This document shows positions 27,446-35,720 of a stretch of DNA of 64,000 bases, one piece after another. Within the stretch, counting starts at the first letter, position 1, and every line of letters starts with the position of its first letter. Source of the DNA: Desulfoplanes formicivorans (GTDB taxonomy: Bacteria > Desulfobacterota > Desulfovibrionia > Desulfovibrionales > Desulfomicrobiaceae); NCBI RefSeq assembly GCF_001748225.1, contig NZ_BDFE01000016.1, positions 222,025-286,024 of the forward strand, read 5' to 3'. Below the pieces are notes generated by a model, which did no database searches, was not told the DNA's origin, and saw only the letters and a list, made by a program, of their open reading frames with translations. The translations under genes and the position numbers were made by a program.

Positions 27446-27982
27446 AGTAATGCAAATCTTTGATTGCTGTGCACCCAAGTCTTTCCACAAAAGACCGAAC
27501 TGCGGCCCCCCTTTGTATCCCTCAATGTTCTTTCAATACACCGCACCAAGCCCCTCTATGAGTAGCTTCAGGCCAGCTACAGAATTCCGCAACATCGGAG
27601 ACAGACCGGCCTGAACGCATTCCGCTCCTTCTGCCCCCTTGCTACCTGCTCCTTGTGAACGCTTGGTTGAGGTCACTGCCAGCACTGCAGTCCTATCAAA
27701 AAGCGTTCACCATCCGACAACCAGGAGTGCACTCCCCCGAGATGAAAAGCCCAACGCATGATGCCTGGAAACCATTCATCCACCTGCTGGCAGAGTCTCC
27801 TCTACCAGACACAACAGAAGAATCCAGCGGCTGAAATTGGCATCCCAGACAAACAAGCTCATCCAATTCGTTGGACTGACTCATGCGGGGTGGAAACCGT
27901 AATCAATGAAGTTCTCCAGAACAAGGCTAATTTGTCCATCCAAAAGGGATGTTTGACGTGTCATGTCGGATTCGGATATTTG
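27446..27982. other. Left end of the island without a confident gene
   Basis: About 540 bp with only short, unconvincing reading frames. One 10-bp inverted repeat (GTGAACGCTT at 27655-27664 with its complement at 27701-27710) is visible. It may be decayed DNA from an earlier element. Confidence 0.5.
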
Positions 27983-28197
27983 AATGAAGTTTTTCTTCAA
28001 ACAGATGTATTCTGTCCTTTTCCTCCACGGCCCATAAGAGAACTGCAAAAACCTTGGGGGACCAATAACACCGTTTATAAATGGATTAAGCAGAGTGAAA
28101 TGCCGACGTACCTCAGGGGTCGTCTTTGAAAATGGGAAAAACACAGGTTGATGTCGGGATCGAGACTGGCAAGGCTACGCATCACAATAAGGTGTAA
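27983..28197 (+). pseudogene. Broken helix-turn-helix (excisionase-like) gene
   Basis: The translation contains TNNTVYKWIKQSEMPTYLRG followed by RL, which matches the recognition-helix pattern of excisionase/MerR-like small DNA-binding proteins (TVYRWI..G.LPA...GR.W). A TGA at 28127-28129 stands where the family has Trp after R-L. A one-base frame change after codon GAA (about 28138) restores KTQVDV-IETGKA, again like the family's K.EVD.WI ending. The gene is thus disrupted by at least one nonsense change and one frameshift. The upstream part is too divergent to define the start. It directly precedes the helicase and may once have regulated the operon. Confidence 0.5.
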
Positions 28198-28205
28198 CCA
28201 GAAAA

Positions 28206-31088
28206 ATGATTACGAACTATCATGCAAATTATTATGCTCATGAATTGAGTCGCATCGGTGGAACCGGCGCGGACCGCCTTGACCGTGCATTATTTGATGC
28301 GTGCGTAGATCTAAACCCACACCAGATTGAGGCTGCCCTTTTTGCCTTACGCTCACCATTATCCCAAGGGGTGCTGCTGGCCGATGAAGTCGGTTTAGGA
28401 AAAACCATCGAGGCTGGACTGGTCGTGTGCCAATACTGGGCAGAACGAAAACGAAACATCATGGTCATTAGTCCTGCCTCCCTACGCAAGCAGTGGGCGC
28501 AAGAATTGTCCGAAAAATTTAACCTTCCTTCCATTGTACTTGATGCTAAAACCTATAATGACCTGCAGAAATCTGATATTTCAAATCCGTTTAGGAATAG
28601 ACAAATCATTATTTGCTCGATGCATTTTGCCGCCAGACGAGCTGAAGAGATCAAAGAAATCGCCTGGGACCTTATAATTATCGATGAAGCCCACAAACTC
28701 CGCAATGCCTACCGGACAAGCAATCATTTGGGACAACGCATACGTTGGGGCACTGAAGGCCGGAAAAAATTACTCCTGACCGCGACACCATTGCAAAACT
28801 CGCTGTTGGAACTGTACGGGCTCTCCACACTGATTGACCAAAGACTGTTTGGTGATCTGGCTTCATTCCGAACTCAATACGTAAACTATGGAGGAAATCT
28901 TCCGGATTTACGAGATCGATTGCGTAATTTTTGCTGGAGAAACCTGCGTCGCCATGTCGTTGAATTCGTACGTTATACTGAACGTAAGCCCATTACAGTA
29001 CCTTTTAAACCTACTACTCAGGAACAAAAGCTGTATGAGGCTGTTTCCAGCTATCTCATGCGTGAGGAAACGTATGCACTTCCATCGGGACAAAAACATT
29101 TGCTCATACTTCTTGTTCGGAAGGTTCTTGCATCCTCGCCCCGCGCTCTTGTCGGAACACTTGAAATCATGCGCGATCGTCTGCTTAAACTGCGAGACAA
29201 GACCAAACAAGACGCAACCATCCTTGATAAATTGATTTCCGACGAAGATATCGACAATGATCTCCTTGATGAAATTCTCGACGGCCAGGAAGATGTGTCC
29301 CCCAAGGATAAAAACCCGATACCAGCGCCGCAAGCTCAAACGATTGACTTGCAAAAACTCAACGCAGAGATCCAGGAGCTCACCGACTATATCCGTTGGG
29401 CCAAAAATCTTGGTATTGACACCAAAACCAAAGCGCTTTTGAAAGCCTTGGACATCGGCTTTAATGCCATGGAGGAAATGGGTGCTGCCAAAAAAGTGGT
29501 CATTTTTACCGAATCCCGTCGGACACAAATCTGGTTGCAAAACTTCCTTGAAGAAAATGGCTATGCCGGACAGGTGCTGACATTTAATGGGAGCAACCAG
29601 GATGATGCTTCCACCCAAATTTATCATGACTGGCTTGCGGCCAACAAGCAATCAGGTCGCGCAACGGGATCACGCCAGATAGATATCAAAACAGCCATCA
29701 TTGATCGTTTCCGGGACCAAGCAAATATTTTGATCGCGACAGAAGCTGGGGCTGAGGGCTTGAACCTGCAATTCTGTTCAGCTGTTATCAATTTTGATTT
29801 ACCATGGAACCCCCAGCGTATCGAGCAGAGGATTGGCCGGTGCCACCGATACGGCCAAAAACATGACGTCGTGGTCATTAATTTTCTCAACGAGAAAAAC
29901 GAAGCCGATCGGAGAGTTCACGAATTACTGGAACAAAAATTTAATTTGTTTACCGGTATCTTCGGGGCCAGTGATGATGTGCTCGGTTCCATCGAATCCG
30001 GGGTAGATTTTGAACGTCGCATCCTGGAGATCTACCAGGGATGCAGGAGTGAAGAAGAGATCAGGGCCGCCTTTGAAAAATTGCAGACCGAACTGGATGA
30101 ACAGATTCAAACCAAAATGCGTGACACCAGGAAAATACTCCTGGAACACTTTGACGAGGACGTACACGAACGGTTGAAAGTGAATCTGGCAGGAACCCAT
30201 GAACGGCTAGACCGCATCGGCCGTCTATTCTGGGCTGTGACAACGCACGTATTGCATCATCATGCCAAGTTTGATGATCAGAACTTCTCCTTCATTCTTC
30301 AAAACAGCCCGATTCAACAGGTATCACAAGGGCGTTATCATCTCATCTCCAAAACCCATGAAAACGTGCCTGGTGAATATCTATACCGTCTAAGCCATCC
30401 ATTGGGAGAGTACGTCATCCACAAAGCTGCAAACTTGGCGTGCCCTCCTGCAGAAGTACTCTTTGATATTTCGAACCACTCAACTCGTATCGCCGTGGTG
30501 GAACGCCTCAAAGGACGATCTGGATGGCTCAGCCTCCAACACCTGCTCATCAATTCATTCGATGCCGAGGAATATCTGCTTTTTTCTGGAATGGACGATA
30601 CTGGCACCCCCCTCGATCAGGAGACGTGTGAGAAACTTTTTCATTGTAGCGGTCAGGTACGTGCCATTACCGAAATTCCAAGTTCTGTTCTGGAAAACCT
30701 CAAAGCGAACCAGAAGCGCCACGCCCAAGCAACCTTGGCTAAAAATCTTGAAGAAAACAATCGCCACTTTTCTGAGGCGCGTGACCAGCTCGACAAATGG
30801 GCTGAAGACATGGAAATGGCGGCCCAAAAAAAATTGGACGACACCAAACGACAAATTCGCGACCTGCAACGGCGCAGCCGCCAAGCCCCGACCATCGAGG
30901 AGCAGTACAGTTTACAAGCAGAAATTGCTCAACTCGAGCGGAAAAAACGCACCTTACGCGAGCAAATCTTTGACATCGAGGATGAGATCGCTGAAAAACG
31001 TGATCGCCTCGTTGAATCGCTCGAAAAACGTATGCAACAGAAAACAAAAGTCACGCCAGTGTTCACTATTCGGTGGAGCGTGATTTAA
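28206..31088 (+). CDS. SNF2/RapA-type DEAD/DEAH helicase of a restriction island
   Basis: DNA-translocating ATPase of 960 residues. Motif I is ADEVGLGKT (about residues 60-67), motif II IIIDEAHKL (about 160), and motif III LLTATPLQN. The C-terminal motor contains ATEAGAEGLNLQ and the arginine-finger motif RIEQRIGRCHRYGQ. A strong heptad-like coiled coil (about 855-945) precedes the C-terminus. It resembles RapA and DISARM DrmD-like SNF2 proteins rather than a type I or III subunit. It ends 17 bp before the methyltransferase start, implying one transcript. In such islands these motors are thought to act on invading DNA with the methylase as self-marker; the exact role here is inference. Confidence 0.9.
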   Translation: MITNYHANYYAHELSRIGGTGADRLDRALFDACVDLNPHQIEAALFALRSPLSQGVLLADEVGLGKTIEAGLVVCQYWAERKRNIMVISPASLRKQWAQELSEKFNLPSIVLDAKTYNDLQKSDISNPFRNRQIIICSMHFAARRAEEIKEIAWDLIIIDEAHKLRNAYRTSNHLGQRIRWGTEGRKKLLLTATPLQNSLLELYGLSTLIDQRLFGDLASFRTQYVNYGGNLPDLRDRLRNFCWRNLRRHVVEFVRYTERKPITVPFKPTTQEQKLYEAVSSYLMREETYALPSGQKHLLILLVRKVLASSPRALVGTLEIMRDRLLKLRDKTKQDATILDKLISDEDIDNDLLDEILDGQEDVSPKDKNPIPAPQAQTIDLQKLNAEIQELTDYIRWAKNLGIDTKTKALLKALDIGFNAMEEMGAAKKVVIFTESRRTQIWLQNFLEENGYAGQVLTFNGSNQDDASTQIYHDWLAANKQSGRATGSRQIDIKTAIIDRFRDQANILIATEAGAEGLNLQFCSAVINFDLPWNPQRIEQRIGRCHRYGQKHDVVVINFLNEKNEADRRVHELLEQKFNLFTGIFGASDDVLGSIESGVDFERRILEIYQGCRSEEEIRAAFEKLQTELDEQIQTKMRDTRKILLEHFDEDVHERLKVNLAGTHERLDRIGRLFWAVTTHVLHHHAKFDDQNFSFILQNSPIQQVSQGRYHLISKTHENVPGEYLYRLSHPLGEYVIHKAANLACPPAEVLFDISNHSTRIAVVERLKGRSGWLSLQHLLINSFDAEEYLLFSGMDDTGTPLDQETCEKLFHCSGQVRAITEIPSSVLENLKANQKRHAQATLAKNLEENNRHFSEARDQLDKWAEDMEMAAQKKLDDTKRQIRDLQRRSRQAPTIEEQYSLQAEIAQLERKKRTLREQIFDIEDEIAEKRDRLVESLEKRMQQKTKVTPVFTIRWSVI

Positions 31089-31105
31089 GGAAGCAGGAGA
31101 TAACC

Positions 31106-34100
31106 ATGCCATCTGTCGAACAACTTCGCAGCCGCCTTTTGAAAAAACTTTCCGAGCTGTTTCAACTCGATCAGCCGGATCTCGATTTCGGCTTTTACCG
31201 CATCATGCACGCCAAGGCACAGGAAGTTCAGGATTTCATCAGCACAGACCTGTTGAAAATCGTGAAGGATGCCTTTGGTGAGGTGGATGAAGCCCGAAAG
31301 GCTGATCTACAGGCAAAGATAGATGAAGAAATCAAAGCAGCAAAAGAATACGGTGTTGCCAATCCCGAAAATTCCCCCAAGGTCAAGGAAGCTTTAGCAG
31401 CCTTCGAAACGGCCAAAAATACGGCCAGCGCTGAAGCCGATGTGTATGACCACCTGTATCGTTTTTTTGAGCGCTACTATGACGACGGGGACTTTATCTC
31501 CCGCCGCTATTACACTCGGGAAACATCCGGCAAGGCCGCACCTTATGCCGTGCCCTATAACGGCGAAGAAGTAAAACTTATCTGGGCCAACATGGACCAG
31601 TATTACATCAAAAGTGCCGAGTACTTCTCCAACTTTACGTTTGATCTGCAACAGGCCAGGGAAGTTCAGGCCAAAACAGGGGCGCTTGATTTCGGAACGC
31701 AAAAGAAGCCGCTTCCAGTGCATTTCAGAATCGTGGACGCCACTGAAGGCGAACACGGTAACGTCAAGGCCAGCGATCAGAGCAAGCGTTTCTTTATTAT
31801 CCACAAAAAAAATCCAGTGGAATTCACAAAAACCGGTGAGCTGATCTGCAATTTTGAATACCGGCCTGATCCGGAAAAAACCGGTCAGGAAAAAAGCTGG
31901 CGCGACAAGCGCAATGCCGAGGCGGTGGAGGTAATTCTGAATCACCTTGAGGGCATGCCGGAGGCTGCGGACTACCAGCGCCTGCTCCAGATTGCGGCCC
32001 CGACGGAGAAAGACAAAAAACGCCCACTGCTGGCCAAATACGTCAACCAGTACACCGCCCGCAACACTATGGACTATTTCATCCATAAGGACTTGGGCGG
32101 TTTCCTGCGCCGGGAGCTGGACTTCTACATCAAGAATGAGGTCATGCGCCTCGATGATATTGAAAACGCCAACGCCCCGGCGGTGGAAAGCTATCTGGCC
32201 AAGATTAAAGTGCTGCGCAAGATTGCCACCAAGCTGATCGACTTTCTCGCCCAGCTGGAGGATTTTCAGAAAAAGCTCTGGCTCAAGAAGAAGTTTGTGG
32301 TCGAGACAAACTACTGCATCACGCTGGATCGGGTGCCAGAGGAACTGTATCCGGAGATTGCGACCAATGAGGCACAGATTGAAGAATGGATCAAGCTCTT
32401 TTCCATCGACGAGATTCAGGCCGATCTGCACAGCCCGGGATTCTCACTGCCTTTAACGGTCGATTTCCTCAAAGCCAACAACAAGCTGGTGCTGGATACC
32501 CGCTTTTTTAATGACAGCTTCAAGGCGCAGCTGGTGGCGTTGATTGAGAACTTTGATGAGCAGTGCGATGGATTGTTGATTCATTCGGAAAATTTCCAGG
32601 CGTTGAATTTAATTGCCGACACTGTTTCACAAAACATTTCAAATATCTTTATTGACCCACCGTACAATACCGGGGACGACGGTTTTGTTTATAAAGATAA
32701 TTATCAGTCTTCGTCATGGCTAACCATGATCAGCGACAGGATAAATTCTGGAATACGCCTTATAAGTAATGATGGTGTTTTATTTGCGAGTATCGGCGAT
32801 GAAGAACAGGAACACCTATCTACTCTTATCCGGCAACAATACGGAAAAAGGAATTTCTTCGCAAATTTAATTTGGGAGAAAAAGAAAAAAGGGAGTTTTT
32901 TAAATGGGAAAATTGTGAGGATGAAGGATTATGTTCTTTGTGTTTCAAAGTCTGATGCCGCTTTTCGGGGACTTATTGGTGAGGTCGCTCGCAAGTCTGA
33001 AACTTATCCAGTAATCAAAACGACGAACGCTAGGGGTGTCAGGACGATTAAAGCTGGTATCTCCAGTAAATATAGGGAAAAAAATTGCCGGGTTGCGGCT
33101 GGAACCCGAATTAGTTCCGGAAATATGGAGTTAATTCTTCTTTCGGACTTGGTCATCGAGAATGGTATTCTCGCGCAAGATGTCGAAGTTGATAGCAATT
33201 GGATTTATGGGCAGGATTCGCTTGACAAGTATGCGGCGGATAAATCGCTTTATATTACTCAGGATTTGTATTTCCGCCGCGTCGTAAATGAGCCTCGTTT
33301 CAAAAGAATGCGGGATATTCTGCCGAGAGTTGGCGATGAAGGCGAGACTGACTTTCGTGCTTTCGATGTTGAGAACCTTAACAAGTATGGTTGGGGATCC
33401 AACGAAGATGCGAATGACGAATTGCATCAAATCCTAGGTGAGCAATATGTCGTTTCGTACCCAAAACCATCAAAGCTAATTACCCTTCTCTTTGCGGCGT
33501 CTAGGCATAATGAGGGTGTTTGGATGGATTATTATGCTGGTTCGGGGACATCTGGTCACGCCGTCATCAACCTCAACCGGGGAGACGGCGGCAAGCGCAA
33601 ATACATCCTCGTGGAGATGAGCGATTATTTCGATACGGTGCTCAAGCCCCGTATCGCCAAGGTGGTGTATTCCAAAGACTGGAAAGACGGCAAACCCACG
33701 GCCCGCGATACCGGCATTTCCCACTGTTTCAAATACCTGTGTCTGGAATCCTACGAAGACACGCTGAACAATCTGCGCTTTAATGATGAGCCGAGCAAAA
33801 GCCCGCTGTTGAAGAATGCTTCCCTTAAGGAAGACTACATGCTCCGTTATCTGCTGGATGTGGAGACCCGGGGCAGTCAGTCGATTTTGAATATTGATGC
33901 CTTTACCGACCCGACCGCCTACACCCTGAAGGTGAAAAAGCCGGGCACGGACGAGTATGTGACCCGGACGATAGATCTGATCGAAACCTTCAACTATCTG
34001 ATCGGCCTGCGCGTGGAACACTACAGCGCGCCGCAGACCTTCACCGCACAGTTCAAGCGCACTACCGACCCGGAACTGCCTGAGGACCAGCGCACCAGGC

Positions 34101-34438
34101 TTGCGGTGGATGGCCGCATCCAACAGGATGACAATGGTCCATGGTGGTTCCGCAAGGTCGAAGGCTGGGTGCCTGCGGATCGGGCTCATCCCGATAACGG
34201 CCAGCGGGAAAAGGTGCTCATCGTCTGGCGCAAGCTCACCGGCAACATCGAACAGGACAACCTGATGCTGGACGAGTGGTTCCGGAAAAACCGCATCAGC
34301 ACCCGTGATTTCGAATTCGACACCATCTACGTTAATGGCAGCAACAATCTGCCCAACCTGAAGCAGGACGATGAACACTGGAAAGTACGGCTGATTGAAG
34401 AAGCGTTCATGAAGCGGATGTGGGAGGTGGAAGGGTGA
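31106..34438 (+). CDS. Type III-like adenine-specific DNA methyltransferase (Mod)
   Basis: Protects host DNA by N6-adenine methylation at the system's target site. The 1,110-residue protein has a long N-terminal region (about 1-500, partly coiled), the catalytic DPPYNTG (Asp517) and the SAM-binding YYAGSGTSGHAV (about 809-820). DPPY-before-FxGxG is the beta-class order of type III Mod proteins. The usual recognition domain lies between them, and here that DNA is visibly A+T-rich: hand counts give 18/60 G+C at 32881-32940 against 38/60 at 33541-33600 and 32/60 at 32041-32100. The start at 31106 has GCAGGAG upstream. It overlaps the fic start. Confidence 0.92.
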   Translation: MPSVEQLRSRLLKKLSELFQLDQPDLDFGFYRIMHAKAQEVQDFISTDLLKIVKDAFGEVDEARKADLQAKIDEEIKAAKEYGVANPENSPKVKEALAAFETAKNTASAEADVYDHLYRFFERYYDDGDFISRRYYTRETSGKAAPYAVPYNGEEVKLIWANMDQYYIKSAEYFSNFTFDLQQAREVQAKTGALDFGTQKKPLPVHFRIVDATEGEHGNVKASDQSKRFFIIHKKNPVEFTKTGELICNFEYRPDPEKTGQEKSWRDKRNAEAVEVILNHLEGMPEAADYQRLLQIAAPTEKDKKRPLLAKYVNQYTARNTMDYFIHKDLGGFLRRELDFYIKNEVMRLDDIENANAPAVESYLAKIKVLRKIATKLIDFLAQLEDFQKKLWLKKKFVVETNYCITLDRVPEELYPEIATNEAQIEEWIKLFSIDEIQADLHSPGFSLPLTVDFLKANNKLVLDTRFFNDSFKAQLVALIENFDEQCDGLLIHSENFQALNLIADTVSQNISNIFIDPPYNTGDDGFVYKDNYQSSSWLTMISDRINSGIRLISNDGVLFASIGDEEQEHLSTLIRQQYGKRNFFANLIWEKKKKGSFLNGKIVRMKDYVLCVSKSDAAFRGLIGEVARKSETYPVIKTTNARGVRTIKAGISSKYREKNCRVAAGTRISSGNMELILLSDLVIENGILAQDVEVDSNWIYGQDSLDKYAADKSLYITQDLYFRRVVNEPRFKRMRDILPRVGDEGETDFRAFDVENLNKYGWGSNEDANDELHQILGEQYVVSYPKPSKLITLLFAASRHNEGVWMDYYAGSGTSGHAVINLNRGDGGKRKYILVEMSDYFDTVLKPRIAKVVYSKDWKDGKPTARDTGISHCFKYLCLESYEDTLNNLRFNDEPSKSPLLKNASLKEDYMLRYLLDVETRGSQSILNIDAFTDPTAYTLKVKKPGTDEYVTRTIDLIETFNYLIGLRVEHYSAPQTFTAQFKRTTDPELPEDQRTRLAVDGRIQQDDNGPWWFRKVEGWVPADRAHPDNGQREKVLIVWRKLTGNIEQDNLMLDEWFRKNRISTRDFEFDTIYVNGSNNLPNLKQDDEHWKVRLIEEAFMKRMWEVEG
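32600..33540 (+). other. A+T-rich mosaic segment encoding the methyltransferase recognition region
   Basis: Base composition drops sharply inside the methyltransferase gene between the DPPY and FxGxG motifs and returns abruptly near 33540. This matches a replaced target-recognition domain. Boundaries were judged by eye. Confidence 0.6.
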
Positions 34439-35538
34439 AGCCATATCAACCCGACAAGCTGCCTCTCGATGGCCTGGACTATAAACGGTTATTGGCCCTG
34501 GTTGGGGATGCCAATGCGGAACTGGCCCGTTACGACGGCCTGCTGCAGGGCATCGTAAATCCCGCGATTATGCTCTCGCCGTTGACCAACGAGGAAGCCG
34601 TGCTTTCTTCAAAAATTGAAGGAACCCAGGCGACTGTTGACGATGTATTGGAGCAGGAGGCCGGCCTTCTTAAAGACGGCGAAAAGGCCAAGGATATTCA
34701 GGAGATTATCAATTACCGCGAAGCCCTGCGCGCCTCGCATCAGTATCTGAAAGAGCGTCCTATTACCCTGGCATTTGTGCGGGAGCTGCACAAAATTCTG
34801 CTTAGCAGTGTGCGCGGTCAGGACAAAACCCCGGGCGAAATACGTACAGAACAAAACTGGATCGGCCGTTATGGCTGCACCATGGAACAGGCTTCTTTTG
34901 TGCCGCCAAGCCCTTTGCAGCTTCAGGATCACCTCGATGCCTGGCAGGCTTATCTGGCCGATGATGATATCGATATTCTGTTGCAAACGGCGGTGATGCA
35001 TGCCCAGTTTGAACTCCTGCACCCGTTCAAGGATGGAAACGGTCGCATCGGTCGAATTCTGATCCCTCTATTTCTCTATCAGAAAAAAAAGATTTCTCAG
35101 CCCATGTTCTACTTGAGTGCTTACCTGGAAGCCCACCGGGAAGAATATTATTCACGCCTGCAGGCCATTTCACGGGACGGTGATTGGAACAGCTGGATTG
35201 CTTTTTTTCTGCAGGCCATCACGGAACAGGCTAAAAATAACAGCGCCAAGGTGAAAGCCATTATGGGGTTGTACGATGACATGAAGAAGCAGATTCATGA
35301 GATCACCCATTCTCAATATACCGTTCATCTGCTGGATGCCATTTTTGATCGCCCGATTTTTGACAGCTCCCATTTGGTCAAGCATGCAGATATTCCTGTT
35401 GCATCGGTGAAGTCATTTATTCCCAAACTGAAGAAAGCAGGCATTTTGACTGAAATTCGTCCTGCCCGGGGGCGAACCCCGGCTGTTCTCGCCTTTGGCC
35501 AATTGCTCAATATCGCGGAGGGGAAACATGTCTTTTAG
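34435..35538 (+). CDS. Fic family protein with N-terminal inhibitory helix and C-terminal winged helix
   Basis: Predicted AMP- (or NMP-)transferase that modifies a hydroxyl residue of a target protein. The 367-residue protein contains the complete catalytic motif HPFKDGNGRIGR (His196 to Arg207) and the anion/flap region before it. Residues 58-63 read SSKIEG, fitting the (S/T)xxxE(G/N) inhibitory helix, so it should be self-inhibited (class II). The C-terminal 80 residues (SSHLVKHADIPVASVKSFI...) look like a winged helix. The start is probably GTG at 34435, overlapping the mod stop (GTGA) with GGGAGG upstream. Its position inside a restriction operon suggests control or a toxin-like backup role; target unknown. 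Confidence 0.9.
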   Translation: MKPYQPDKLPLDGLDYKRLLALVGDANAELARYDGLLQGIVNPAIMLSPLTNEEAVLSSKIEGTQATVDDVLEQEAGLLKDGEKAKDIQEIINYREALRASHQYLKERPITLAFVRELHKILLSSVRGQDKTPGEIRTEQNWIGRYGCTMEQASFVPPSPLQLQDHLDAWQAYLADDDIDILLQTAVMHAQFELLHPFKDGNGRIGRILIPLFLYQKKKISQPMFYLSAYLEAHREEYYSRLQAISRDGDWNSWIAFFLQAITEQAKNNSAKVKAIMGLYDDMKKQIHEITHSQYTVHLLDAIFDRPIFDSSHLVKHADIPVASVKSFIPKLKKAGILTEIRPARGRTPAVLAFGQLLNIAEGKHVF

Positions 35539-35720
35539 TCTTGCCGCTATCCGGATAGCCCCAAATCCTATTGTGGCTATTGTTTTTAATTTTAGTAGCC
35601 ATAAAGACATTTATGGCTTGCAGAATATCCACAACCTGCTTGGTGGATGGGAAGTGATCAATAACGGTACTCGAACAGGCGGAGATGCTCTTTATACGGC
35701 CCAAAATCAACGAGGCACAA
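35539..35720. other. Gap between fic and res
   Basis: About 180 bp. It includes a short open stretch that could encode about 60 residues but has no recognisable domain or good ribosome-binding site. It may hold a promoter for res. Confidence 0.4.

Noticed and set aside
27655..27710. tRNA or attachment site at the left end of the island
   Set aside because: The inverted repeat does not fold into a cloverleaf and has no partner at the right end; the maf duplication is the only flanking repeat.
27758..28129. Intact 123-residue gene at the left end of the island
   Set aside because: Only its last part resembles a known fold, and that part continues in another frame after a stop; I treat it as a decayed gene.
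35539..35720. Small gene between fic and res
   Set aside because: No ribosome-binding site and no recognisable domain; it also runs into the res start in another frame.
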